Notes: generated from the sequence alone by a model not told the origin. A DNA stretch of 64,000 nt from Armatimonadota bacterium (GCA_016789105.1 JAEURN010000008.1:1-64000), one strand, 5' to 3'; shown: positions 45,643-54,224, counted from the stretch's first letter. Program-made: numbers and translations.

Positions 45643-46642
45643 AACCCCAGACCAAACACAAATCGGGACGCCGGACGAATCCCCCACTTGGAGACCAAAG
45701 GCCCCGCTTGCCTGGTTCTTTGGTTGCGCCGCCTTGTTGTTTATCCTCCGGGCGGTTCTGGCTTATGTCGCATTGCCCCCGGCCGCTGCCGCCGTGGCCA
45801 GCGTGTTCACAACCGGCATCTTCATCGTTGTCCCGTTTGCCGGCCTGTTCTGTGGCGCGGCCTTTGCCTGGAGGCCCCCGCAAGCCTGGGTTCTGACCTT
45901 GGCCGGAATCATCCTCCACGGCGGATCGCTTGCCGCCCTCCAAAGTCTCAAACCCCCGCCGGCAACTGCCCTCGTCTTGGGCAATTTCATGCAAGTTGGG
46001 ATGCTCGGGTGGACACTGGGGCTCGGGGCGTTGGTTTCCATCCTCATCAAAGAACGCAACATGCTGCTGCCCATTGCGATCTTCCTGGCCGGCATGGATG
46101 CCCTCCTGATCCTCACGCCTTTCACTCCGCAAGCCCAAATCGCCATGAACAATCCGCAGGTCGTCGGCAACCTGGGGCTCAAGGTGCCTGCCGTCAAATC
46201 GAGCGGAGCCGAGCAACTGCCGCTTGCCGTTAACGACATCTTGTTCGTGGGGCCGGCAGACCTCTTCATTAGCGCGATGTTTTTTGCCGCCATGTTCCGC
46301 TATGGGTTGAGGGCCAGGCAGACGGCAACCTGGCTGATCCCGGTTTTGGTCGGCTACCTGTTCCTTGTCCTGCTGACGCATATGCCCTTGCCAGCCCTTG
46401 TGCCGATCGGCCTGACCGCGCTCATCGTGAACTGGAAGGAGTTCCGCCTTTCAAAAGATGAAAAGGCCGCGACGGGCTTGGTCTTGGCCATCGCCCTCGC
46501 CATGGCCGCTTACGGGGCCTACGCTAAAGCGACTTACAAGCCGCCAAAACCGCCAGCTGGCTCTTTGCCGTCGCCGGACGGCCAAGCACCTGGAGAACCG
46601 GGGCAGAACACCGGGCCAACGCTTCCAGGTCAACACCGGTAG
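45629..46642 (+). CDS. Polytopic membrane protein, possibly presenilin-like aspartyl protease fold
   Basis: 337 residues from TTG 45629 (TTG 45635 also possible). Eight or nine hydrophobic helices are visible. Asp157 (AGMDALLIL) lies in one, Asp211 (VGPADLFISAMFF) in the next, and LPALVP near 254-258 in the last. The order D...D...PAL resembles the presenilin/signal-peptide-peptidase layout, but GPAD is not the canonical GxGD and the loop is short, so this is tentative. The Pro-rich tail (about 304-337) overlaps HMG-CoA lyase on the opposite strand by 119 bp. Confidence 0.6.
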   Translation: MQLSETPDQTQIGTPDESPTWRPKAPLAWFFGCAALLFILRAVLAYVALPPAAAAVASVFTTGIFIVVPFAGLFCGAAFAWRPPQAWVLTLAGIILHGGSLAALQSLKPPPATALVLGNFMQVGMLGWTLGLGALVSILIKERNMLLPIAIFLAGMDALLILTPFTPQAQIAMNNPQVVGNLGLKVPAVKSSGAEQLPLAVNDILFVGPADLFISAMFFAAMFRYGLRARQTATWLIPVLVGYLFLVLLTHMPLPALVPIGLTALIVNWKEFRLSKDEKAATGLVLAIALAMAAYGAYAKATYKPPKPPAGSLPSPDGQAPGEPGQNTGPTLPGQHR

Positions 46643-47435
46643 CAAGGCCGGACCGCTCGGCAAAGTAGACCAAATCTTCGGTCGCCAAATTGCCGCCGGC
46701 ACCGGGGGCATAAGGGCACCCGCCCAAGCCCGCAGCACTCGAATCAAATGAGCGGTAACCGCGGTCCAACATCGCAGACACGTTCGCAATGGCCGTGCCC
46801 CGGGTGTCGTGAAAATGCCAAGCAATCTTAGACTGACTGGTCACTTTTTCAACCTCCCGAGCAACTCCCACCACCTCGGCTGGGATCGCGACGCCGATGG
46901 TTTCGCCGAGGCTGACTTCGTCGCAACCCAATTCAAAGAGCTTCGCCACGAGTTCGGCAACGCGGCCCGGAGAGACCCGGCCCGAAAAAGGGCACTCGAC
47001 GACCGTGCTGAGATACCCCCGGACAAACCCGTTTGGGATCTGGCCACGATAACTTTGGATCACACGGTCAAAAACCGCAAGCGACTCGTCCACGGTCATG
47101 TTGATGTTCTTTTGGACAAATGCCTCGCTGGCCGCCGTGAACACCGCAATCGCTTGGACTCCCAGGCCGACGGCCCGTTCGAGCCCTTTCTCATTAGGAA
47201 CCAAGGTCGAAATGCGGACTCCCGGAATGGGGCCGAGCCCGGTCAGCAGGTCGGCGGCATCGGCCAATTGCGGCACCCATTTGGGGTGGACAAAGCTCGT
47301 GGCTTCGATCTCTCGGAGCCCGGCTGCCGCCAGACTCCGGATGAATTCGGCTTTGACTGGAGTTGGGACGACTTCAATCTCGTTTTGCAGCCCATCCCGC
47401 GGGGCAACTTCGATGATGCGGATCTGGTCAGGCAT
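46524..47435 (-). CDS. Hydroxymethylglutaryl-CoA lyase
   Basis: 303 residues from ATG 47435. It cleaves HMG-CoA to acetyl-CoA and acetoacetate, the last step of leucine breakdown. EVAPRDGLQNE (metal-binding Asp and catalytic Arg), the HFHDTRG segment and the G-loop GLGGCPYAPGAGGN with the catalytic Cys are intact. Its start overlaps the biotin carrier gene by 8 bp. Convergent with the membrane-protein gene, with a 119-bp overlap. Confidence 0.92.
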   Translation of the reverse strand: MPDQIRIIEVAPRDGLQNEIEVVPTPVKAEFIRSLAAAGLREIEATSFVHPKWVPQLADAADLLTGLGPIPGVRISTLVPNEKGLERAVGLGVQAIAVFTAASEAFVQKNINMTVDESLAVFDRVIQSYRGQIPNGFVRGYLSTVVECPFSGRVSPGRVAELVAKLFELGCDEVSLGETIGVAIPAEVVGVAREVEKVTSQSKIAWHFHDTRGTAIANVSAMLDRGYRSFDSSAAGLGGCPYAPGAGGNLATEDLVYFAERSGLATGVDLEALARCSAPVLQVLGRPATAKSQLAVLAACKSL

Positions 47436-47868
47436 CGGCCTTGGCCACCTTGACCAAAACCTGCCCATCGGTCACCTGGTCGCCGGGTTTAACGCCGAGC
47501 CCTTCGACGACCCCGTCGAAATCGGCCTTGACGGGCTGCTGCATCTTCATCGCTTCCATCACGATCAAGGTTTGGCCGGCAATCACCTGATCGCCATTTT
47601 TCACCAGCACTTCCACGATTTGGCCGGGCATCGGGGCGCGCCCTTCGCCATTTCCTGCCGCTTGCGATTTCAGGCGGGCCGACGACGCTTTTGCCACTTC
47701 GTAAACGCGGCCGTCGACGCTCACAAACGTGGAGTCGCCATGGGTGACGGCAACCGCGCTTTTGACGCCCTGGGGAGTGGCGATCCGCAACCGGTCGCCG
47801 TCGCGGGTCACCTTTGCCCCGGTTACGGCACCCAGCTCTGTCTCAACTCCGTTCACCAAGACTTTCAT
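47428..47868 (-). CDS. Biotin carboxyl carrier protein
   Basis: 146 residues. The C-terminal biotinyl domain (about 75-146) has VMEAMKMQQPV, the Lys of EAMKM being the biotin site. The N-terminal ~70 residues resemble the BT region of acyl-CoA or pyruvate carboxylases rather than AccB. Next to HMG-CoA lyase it is likely the carrier of an acyl-CoA (for example methylcrotonyl-CoA) carboxylase whose other subunits are not here. Confidence 0.9.
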   Translation of the reverse strand: MKVLVNGVETELGAVTGAKVTRDGDRLRIATPQGVKSAVAVTHGDSTFVSVDGRVYEVAKASSARLKSQAAGNGEGRAPMPGQIVEVLVKNGDQVIAGQTLIVMEAMKMQQPVKADFDGVVEGLGVKPGDQVTDGQVLVKVAKADA

Positions 47869-48566
47869 ACGCGGGCCGCCTTGGCCGCAATCACGGCTTG
47901 GACAAAGGCCTCAAACAAGAGGTCGGATTCCGGCACGTCGCTGCGCTCCGGATGCCATTGCAAACCCAAAAACCAGCGGCCTTCCGTGCTTTCGATCGCT
48001 TCCACGGTCCCATCTTCGTGCCAGGCGCTGACCACGAGTCCCCGGCCGGTACGCGCCACCGCCTGGTGGTGCGAGCTATCTCCCCGGGCTTGGGGGCCGA
48101 CAATGCCGGCCAATCGCGAGCCTTCCACGACCCTGTAATCCTGCATCCCGACTTTGCGGTGGTCGTCGTGGCCCAGGCGGTCGGGCATATGTTGTTCCAG
48201 TGAGCCGCCCAAAATCACGTTGACCAACTGGCACCCGTAGCAAATCCCCAATACCGGGGCTTCCGGCCGGAGGTTGGCGAAGACTTCCTGTTCGATGGCG
48301 GTCCGCCCGGGGTATTCCAAATCGGCCTCGGGGTGGAGCGGTTCCCCCCACGCGGCCGGATCGATGTCATTGCCACCGGGGATCACCAACCCGTCAAGCA
48401 GGGGTCCGATGGCCGCGCCATCGATCCCCGGCGGAATCAGAACCGGGGCGCCGCCGGCGGCGGCGACACGATCCACATAGTTCCGCTCGATGTAGATGCG
48501 CCCGTTTTCGAGCCCGGTCCGGGGGCTTGTCATTGTGGCGCAGGTGATCCCAATGATCGGTTTCAC
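47865..48566 (-). CDS. Class-I glutamine amidotransferase-like gamma-glutamyl hydrolase (peptidase C26)
   Basis: 233 residues. VIPGGNDIDPAAW, LGICYGCQ (catalytic Cys) and LQWHPERSD (His, Glu of the triad) match the PuuD/peptidase C26 family. The residue after GIC is Tyr instead of the usual Arg. It likely hydrolyses gamma-glutamyl amides. Overlaps BCCP by 4 bp and the E2 gene by 4 bp, in a four-gene minus-strand unit. Confidence 0.85.
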   Translation of the reverse strand: MKPIIGITCATMTSPRTGLENGRIYIERNYVDRVAAAGGAPVLIPPGIDGAAIGPLLDGLVIPGGNDIDPAAWGEPLHPEADLEYPGRTAIEQEVFANLRPEAPVLGICYGCQLVNVILGGSLEQHMPDRLGHDDHRKVGMQDYRVVEGSRLAGIVGPQARGDSSHHQAVARTGRGLVVSAWHEDGTVEAIESTEGRWFLGLQWHPERSDVPESDLLFEAFVQAVIAAKAARV

Positions 48567-50026
48567 GAACAGAGCCCGCGGATCCCCGCCACGTTGTCCC
48601 GGATCGCATTCAGGAACTCAGCCCCGCCGACTCCGTTGATGAGCCGGTGGTCGATGGTGATGCCCACGTTGGCGCAGCGCATGACTTTGAACTCGCCGGG
48701 GACATCATTGGCCAGGCCGTTATAGGCTTCGCCCAAGAAAATGGTCGCGACACCGGGGGGGACGACAACGGCCATCGCCTCGCGGATCCCATGCCCGGCC
48801 ATGTTGGTGATGCTCAGCGTCACCGATTCGTCGGCTTGGTCCTTGCCGCCCCTAGCTTCGTTGATCCGTTCGCGGGCTTGGCTGGCAAACTCTTCCCAAC
48901 CCAGGGAGTCGGCATCGCGGACGACGGCCACCACCAATTCATCCCCGGGCAACGCCACCGCGATTCCAAGTTGCAGGTTGTCATAGGTCCGGATGACGTT
49001 GTCGCCGACCAGGGTAGACCGCATGACGGGGTGGGATGCCGCGGTTTTGGCGACGGCATAGGCGAAGTAAGTGAAACTGCTGGGCTGGAAGTCGCCGCCT
49101 TTGGCCTTTTGCTCTTCGCGGAGTGTTTCGATCTGCCCCCAATCCACAACCACCGACATCATGCCCGGCACAACGATCTGGTTGCCCCGCTGCAGGCGGC
49201 TCGCCAAAACCCTTTGTTTGCCGCCCATCGGCTGTTCGGAATAGTTCCCGCCACGGCTTGGGGCGGCGGATTTGGCACCTCCGGCCAAAAAGGCGTCAAT
49301 ATCGGCGGGCATCAGTTTGGCCCCCGCTGCGGGAACGGATTCCAGCTGTTCGGCCGTCAACCCTTTTTCTTTGGCATAGGATCGGGTGCGGGGCGGGATA
49401 TCGCGCCGGCGCCCCCCAGTGGCTGCCGATTGGGCTGGAGGGGCAGATGGCGCGGATGCCGGGGCGGGCGCGGCAGCAGAGCTTGGTTCCCCGACAGCAT
49501 CGCCGGTCCGGAAGCGGGCGACTTCGGCCCCGATCGGCAAGACGTCATCAACTTGAGCAAGCCATTCCATGACCTCACCTTCATAAGGGCACTCCACATC
49601 CATGACGGCTTTGTCGGTTTCAATTTGGTAGACCGCCTCGTCCCGCCTGACCGGTTCGCCCACTTGCTTCAAAATCGCCACCAGCCGCGCTTCTTGGAGA
49701 CCTTCCCCGATGGCCGGGATGCGGAGGCTGACTGTGCCCGCAGGTTCCCTTGCCGGCGCGGGCGCAGGTTGGGATGAATCGGATTCCGATGAATCCACGA
49801 CCAAGATGGGCGCGCCGATCGCCAACACGTCATCGGGGGCGGCAAGCCAACGCACTACCCGGCCGGAAACCGAAGACTCGACGTCCATCACCGCCTTGTC
49901 GGTCTCCATCTGGTAGATCGCTTCGTCGCGCGCGATCATTTCGCCGGGCTGCTTGAGCAGCGCGACAACCCGCGCCTCTTGCAACCCTTCGCCGATGGCG
50001 GGGATCGATAGTTGAATCTCTGGCAT
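48563..50026 (-). CDS. 2-oxo-acid dehydrogenase E2 (dihydrolipoamide acyltransferase)
   Basis: 487 residues. Two lipoyl domains (about 1-78 and 97-176) each carry ETDKAVMDVE, the lipoyl-Lys motif. An Ala/Pro linker and an E1/E3-binding segment (PPRTRSYAKEKGL near 210) follow, then the acyltransferase domain from about 260. The catalytic motif reads IDHRLINGVGG: the usual HRxxDG Asp is Asn, so catalysis may be weakened. No E1 or E3 gene is nearby. First gene of the minus-strand unit E2-C26-BCCP-HMG-CoA lyase, suggesting branched-chain amino-acid breakdown. Confidence 0.87.
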   Translation of the reverse strand: MPEIQLSIPAIGEGLQEARVVALLKQPGEMIARDEAIYQMETDKAVMDVESSVSGRVVRWLAAPDDVLAIGAPILVVDSSESDSSQPAPAPAREPAGTVSLRIPAIGEGLQEARLVAILKQVGEPVRRDEAVYQIETDKAVMDVECPYEGEVMEWLAQVDDVLPIGAEVARFRTGDAVGEPSSAAAPAPASAPSAPPAQSAATGGRRRDIPPRTRSYAKEKGLTAEQLESVPAAGAKLMPADIDAFLAGGAKSAAPSRGGNYSEQPMGGKQRVLASRLQRGNQIVVPGMMSVVVDWGQIETLREEQKAKGGDFQPSSFTYFAYAVAKTAASHPVMRSTLVGDNVIRTYDNLQLGIAVALPGDELVVAVVRDADSLGWEEFASQARERINEARGGKDQADESVTLSITNMAGHGIREAMAVVVPPGVATIFLGEAYNGLANDVPGEFKVMRCANVGITIDHRLINGVGGAEFLNAIRDNVAGIRGLCS

Positions 50027-50073
50027 CGTTGCTCCCTGGAACTGGTTTTAGTTTGGCACAGCGGAAAGGGCCC

Positions 50074-50424
50074 TCAAGAGCCCGAATCCGGGACGCCGAA
50101 CCCGCCGAGGCGGCCGCCACCCAGCAAATGGGCGTGGAGGTGGGGCACGGTCTGGCCCGCGTTCTCTCCCTGGTTGATGACCAACCGGTATCCCTCGCCA
50201 GCAATCCCCTGCTCTAAGGCGATTTTGCGAGCAGCATTGAAGATGTGGGTGTGGTCGCCTTCTACCGGCACTTCGGCCAAACCCGAGATCTCGGCCCTGG
50301 TGACGATGAGGATGTGGACAGGGGCTTGGGGTTGGATATCCCGGAACGCCACGACCCACTCGTCTTCATAGACGATGTCGGCTGGGATCTCCCGCGAGAT
50401 GATCTTGGAAAAAATGGTCGGCAT
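50074..50424 (-). CDS. HIT-family nucleotide hydrolase (HinT-like)
   Basis: 116 residues from ATG 50424. FSKIISREIPADIVYEDE at the start and GQTVPHLHAHLLGG (HxHxH) at the end are the HIT signature. It hydrolyses AMP-linked substrates such as aminoacyl-adenylates. Monocistronic, 47 bp upstream of the E2 gene on the same strand. Confidence 0.94.
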   Translation of the reverse strand: MPTIFSKIISREIPADIVYEDEWVVAFRDIQPQAPVHILIVTRAEISGLAEVPVEGDHTHIFNAARKIALEQGIAGEGYRLVINQGENAGQTVPHLHAHLLGGGRLGGFGVPDSGS

Positions 50425-50591
50425 GCCCCAGAGTCTATCTCGGAATGCGCGGGCAACACGCCTTGGCCGCCGGGTCCCGCAAGCCGAGCCCCTAAAGAGG
50501 CATAATCCCGGGTTGCGACCCCGCATCGAGCGACCAGGCTGACGCTTCCACAGCCCATGGCCCTAGGCGGACACAGTACAGAGAAATCGCC
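50425..50591. other. Leader region between HIT and rplK genes
   Basis: 167 bp between divergent genes. I see no tRNA, SRP RNA or ribosomal-protein leader that I can name; it must contain the rplK promoter. Confidence 0.35.
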
Positions 50592-51017
50592 ATGGCAAAA
50601 AAGATCCTTTCTGTCATCAAGTTGAACATCGACGCCGGTAAAGGCAACCCGGCGCCGCCGGTCGGGCCTGCACTCGGCCAAGCCGGCATCAACATGATGG
50701 AATTTTTGAAGAAGTTCAACGACATGACCGCCAAGCAGATGGGGTTCAAACTCCCCGTCGAAATCACGGTGTTCGAAGACCGATCCTACACCTTTGTCGT
50801 TAAAGAACCCCTGATGAGCGCCCTCATCAAAAATGCCGTCGGCATCCAAAAGGGCAGCAGCAACCCGAGCAAAGAGACCGCCGCAATCCTCACCAAGGAA
50901 AAGGCGATCGAAGTGGCCAAATTGAAAATGCCCGACCTGAACACCGACGATGTCGAAGAAGCGATCAAAATCGTCGCCGGAACTGCCCGGTCGATGGGTA
51001 TTGACACCAACTTCTAA
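50592..51017 (+). CDS. rplK: 50S ribosomal protein L11
   Basis: 141 residues, full length. KLNIDAGKGNPAPPVGPALGQAGINMMEF is the N-terminal motif (RNA and thiostrepton region), and the C-terminal domain ends with GTARSMGI. Usually rplK is followed by rplA and preceded by secE/nusG; none of these is here, so it stands alone with its own terminator. Confidence 0.97.
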   Translation: MAKKILSVIKLNIDAGKGNPAPPVGPALGQAGINMMEFLKKFNDMTAKQMGFKLPVEITVFEDRSYTFVVKEPLMSALIKNAVGIQKGSSNPSKETAAILTKEKAIEVAKLKMPDLNTDDVEEAIKIVAGTARSMGIDTNF

Positions 51018-51053
51018 GCGGATTGCAACCAAAAAGGTCCCGACAACGATAAC

Positions 51054-51102
51054 AAAACCACCGGATAAACATCCAATATGATGAAAGGGCCGGTGGTTTT
51101 GG
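51054..51102 (+). terminator. Hairpin terminator after rplK
   Basis: AAAACCACCGG (51054-51064) pairs perfectly with CCGGTGGTTTT (51090-51100), with a 25-nt loop, ending in TTTT. The long loop makes it less certain than the other terminators. Confidence 0.6.
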
Positions 51103-51128
51103 CCCGTTAACTGCCGGTTCGAACAAAG

Positions 51129-51695
51129 ATGCGCATCCCGCTCACCGCCTTTGCGACACTCGCGCTGGTTGCCGCCGCCTTCGGCGGGCCGGACACCGAG
51201 TCGTTTGGCCCGGGCCAAGCCATTGCCGACGAAATTAAGACCGTCGCGGGGGCCGACATCGCCTGGATCCCGGCGGGGATGCTGGAAGAAGAAGCCAAGG
51301 GCGACCTTTCCACTTATTTGAAATTCGGTACCGACGAAATCGCTGTCGTCTCCCTCACTGGCGAGCAGGTCAAGCTGGCGCTTGAAAAATCCGCCAACCT
51401 TTACCCCTCGCCCAACCCCAGCTTTTTGCAAGTCTCGGGGCTCGAGGTCTCATTCTCCAAGTCGGCCCCGGCCGAAAGCCGGATCAAGGCGGTCATGGTC
51501 AACGGCGCCGAATTGAATCCGAAGCAAAACTACGACGTTGCCATGCCCGTCACCATTGCCCGGGGCGGACTCGGGTTCTTCACGGTCTGGAAGAAGACTT
51601 CCATCACCCGGACAATGTCGGGCGTAACCTTGGAAAACGTGCTCAAAGGCAAATCGGGATTCGTCCGCACCGCCCGCTGGAAAGTCGTCGACTAA
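51129..51695 (+). CDS. Secreted 5'-nucleotidase C-terminal-domain protein
   Basis: 188 residues with a signal peptide (MRIPLTAFATLALVAAAFG, cleavage near 20). The mature part follows the 5'-nucleotidase C-terminal domain: GPGQAIADEIKTVAGADIAWIPAGML, then VVSLTGEQVKLALEKSA, SFLQVSGLEVSFSKS and the KNYDVAMPVTIARGG region. The metallophosphatase half found in full 5'-nucleotidases is absent, so it cannot cleave phosphate by itself. It may bind nucleosides or be a partner subunit. Own transcription unit between rplK and gyrB. Confidence 0.78.
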   Translation: MRIPLTAFATLALVAAAFGGPDTESFGPGQAIADEIKTVAGADIAWIPAGMLEEEAKGDLSTYLKFGTDEIAVVSLTGEQVKLALEKSANLYPSPNPSFLQVSGLEVSFSKSAPAESRIKAVMVNGAELNPKQNYDVAMPVTIARGGLGFFTVWKKTSITRTMSGVTLENVLKGKSGFVRTARWKVVD

Positions 51696-51823
51696 CGCCG
51701 GCCCAAAGCCAATCGGCGCATCTCCCGGGGACTTTGCAACGTCCCTTCCAATGCCTCGGGAACCAGGTAGAATTCAGGTTCATTTCAACCTGATTTCCCG
51801 ACTGCGGAATCTGGACATTTTCC

Positions 51824-53893
51824 ATGAGCGAAACGCCCGAAGAGAACATCGACCTAAACCCCGGACAACCCGAGGTCACGAGCCGAGAGGCCACTGAAGA
51901 GGACAAGCTCACCAAAAAGGTCGAGGCCACCTACGACGCCAGCAGCATCACTGTTTTGGAAGGGTTGGAGGCGGTTCGCAAACGCCCCGGCATGTACGTG
52001 GGCGACAACGGCAAGAAAGGCCTCCACCAAATGTTCCGCGAGGCGCTGGATAACGGCGTCGATGAGGCCATGGCCGGCCACGCCGACCAGATCGACGTCA
52101 TCCTCTACACCGACGGTTCGATCAGCGTGGAAGACAATGGCCGCGGCATCCCGGTCGGCATCCATGAAAAAGAAGGGATCTCGGCCCTTACCGTCGTCAT
52201 GACCAAGCTCCACGCCGGAGGAAAATTCGGCGACGGCGGCGGCTACAAAGTCTCCGGTGGGTTGCACGGGGTCGGGATTAGCTGCACCAACGCTCTCTCG
52301 GAATGGATGGTCACCACCGTCACTCAAAAGGGCGAAATCCACCAACAGCGGTTCGAAGCCGGTGTCCCGGTGACCTCGGTCGAAGTCATCGGTAAATCCA
52401 AAAAGCACGGCACCAAACAACATTGGAAGCCCGACCCCACCGCCCTGACCACGGTGGAACACGACCCCACCATCATCCGCCGCCGGCTAAAGGAGCTCGC
52501 CTACCTCAATCCCAAAGTCACGTTCACCCTGGAAATCCAAGGGTCTGAAGAGGCCAAAGAAACCTTCTTCTTCGAACGGGGGATCGTCCAATTGGTTGAA
52601 GATGTGAACGATGCCGAAACGGTCATCCACAAGCCCATTTACTTCCACCGCGTCCGAGAAGACATGGAGCTCGAAGTCTCCCTGCAATACAACACCGGGT
52701 TCCACACCAACATCCTCGCCTATTGCAACAACATCCACCAACCAGATGGTGGAACTCACGTTTCCGGATTCGGACAGGCCCTGACCCGGGTCATCAACAG
52801 CTACGCCCGAAAGATGAACCTCCTCAAAGAGAAGGATCGTAACTTCACCGCCGATGACGTGGCCGAAGGGGTCACCGCCGTCATCTCGCTCAAAATCCAA
52901 AACCCCAGCTACAACTCGCAAGACAAAGTCAAACTGGTCACCCCGGAAGTCCAGGGTGCCACCAACTCACTGGTCGGCGACGGGCTCAGCACCTATTTGG
53001 AAGAAAACCCCGCTGTCGGCAAGCGCATCGTCGAAAAGGCCCAACTCGCCCAACAAGCCCGCGAAGCCGCCCGCAAAGCGGCCGAAGCCGTCAAGAGGTC
53101 TTCTGCAATGGAGGCCTTTGGCCTGCCCGGCAAACTTAGCGACTGCGTAAGCCGCAATCCAGCCGAGTGCGAACTGTTCCTGGTTGAAGGGGATTCGGCC
53201 GGCGGCACGGTTAAACAAGCTCGCGACCGCATGACCCAAGCCCTCCTGCCCCTCCGCGGCAAGATCCTCAACGTCGAACGGGCCCGCATCGACAAAGCCC
53301 TGGATAACGAGGAAATCAAGTCGCTCATTGCCGCCCTCGGCGCCGGGGTTGACATCCACACCAGCCGGGCCACCGATGTCGACGGGGAACAACCCGCCGA
53401 CGAAAAACAAAGCGAGCACTTCAACATCGAAAAGCTCCGCTATCACAAAATCATCATCATGACGGACGCCGACGTGGACGGCGAACACATCCGCACCCTG
53501 CTCCTCACATTCTTCTACCGGTACATGAAGCCGCTGATCACCCACGGCAATCTCTACTTTGCCCAGCCGCCGCTGTTCGTCATCCGGGCCGGCAAGGACG
53601 AGCGGTTCTACGCGATGGACGAAGAAGAACGCGACAACATCGTCCGCGAACTCAAAAAGAAGAACTACACCATCACCCGGTTCAAAGGCCTTGGTGAAAT
53701 GAACGCCGAAGAGCTTGAAGAAACGACCATGAACTCCGAATCGCGCCGGCTCATCAAAGTCGGCTACGAAAAAGAGTTCGACAGCGATGTCGAACAGATG
53801 TTCATGAGGCTTATGGGAGACAAAGTCGAACCCCGGCGCGACTTCATCATGAGCCACGCCAAGGAAGCCGAAGACCTCGACTGGCACTATTGA
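51824..53893 (+). CDS. gyrB: DNA gyrase subunit B
   Basis: 689 residues. GHKL ATPase: RKRPGMYVG, the ATP-binding ALDNGVDEA (Asn/Asp) and GLHGVGISCTNALS; TOPRIM: EGDSAGGTVKQARDR and TDADVDGEHIRTL; C-terminal KGLGEMNAEELEETTM. It supplies ATP-driven supercoiling together with GyrA, which is not in the window. The first ~35 residues are an acidic extension. Closest homologue by context could be ParE, but the length and missing partner leave GyrB preferred. Confidence 0.93.
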   Translation: MSETPEENIDLNPGQPEVTSREATEEDKLTKKVEATYDASSITVLEGLEAVRKRPGMYVGDNGKKGLHQMFREALDNGVDEAMAGHADQIDVILYTDGSISVEDNGRGIPVGIHEKEGISALTVVMTKLHAGGKFGDGGGYKVSGGLHGVGISCTNALSEWMVTTVTQKGEIHQQRFEAGVPVTSVEVIGKSKKHGTKQHWKPDPTALTTVEHDPTIIRRRLKELAYLNPKVTFTLEIQGSEEAKETFFFERGIVQLVEDVNDAETVIHKPIYFHRVREDMELEVSLQYNTGFHTNILAYCNNIHQPDGGTHVSGFGQALTRVINSYARKMNLLKEKDRNFTADDVAEGVTAVISLKIQNPSYNSQDKVKLVTPEVQGATNSLVGDGLSTYLEENPAVGKRIVEKAQLAQQAREAARKAAEAVKRSSAMEAFGLPGKLSDCVSRNPAECELFLVEGDSAGGTVKQARDRMTQALLPLRGKILNVERARIDKALDNEEIKSLIAALGAGVDIHTSRATDVDGEQPADEKQSEHFNIEKLRYHKIIIMTDADVDGEHIRTLLLTFFYRYMKPLITHGNLYFAQPPLFVIRAGKDERFYAMDEEERDNIVRELKKKNYTITRFKGLGEMNAEELEETTMNSESRRLIKVGYEKEFDSDVEQMFMRLMGDKVEPRRDFIMSHAKEAEDLDWHY

Positions 53894-53900
53894 CGGGGGA

Positions 53901-54224
53901 TCATTCCCGCCCCTTGTTGATCTGGTCGATCAATTGGTTCACGGCGGCTTGATTCATGTTGAGCTGGACGATCTCCTTTTCTTCACCCGTCAACTCGCTG
54001 ATCATCGAAAGGTGCACTTCGTACATGGCCTCGTCGGTCTTGTAGGAGTCGACTTTGTCGACCAAATCCGGGTTGATGGCAAACACCCGGTCTTCATAAG
54101 TCACCTTGATCAGTTTTGATTTGGGGCCAGACTTGGCCAGTTGGACTTGGGATCCGGCAGGGACAGCGGCAATAAGGACAACGGCCGCAAGAGCCAAAGC
54201 GACAAACGGGAGGGTTCTGGGCAT
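53901..54224 (-). CDS. Small secreted protein of unknown function
   Basis: 107 residues from ATG 54224 with a signal peptide (PRTLPFVALALAAVVLIAAVPAGS, cleavage near 25). The remainder is short, acidic and helical (VHLSMISELTGEEKEIVQLNMNQAAV). No family recognised. Convergent with gyrB (7 bp apart), downstream of tsaE on the same strand. Confidence 0.6.
   Translation of the reverse strand: MPRTLPFVALALAAVVLIAAVPAGSQVQLAKSGPKSKLIKVTYEDRVFAINPDLVDKVDSYKTDEAMYEVHLSMISELTGEEKEIVQLNMNQAAVNQLIDQINKGRE

Noticed and set aside
50425-50591. Structured RNA (tRNA or SRP RNA) upstream of rplK
   Set aside because: GC-rich stems can be drawn, but no cloverleaf or SRP tetraloop/symmetric-loop signature was found.
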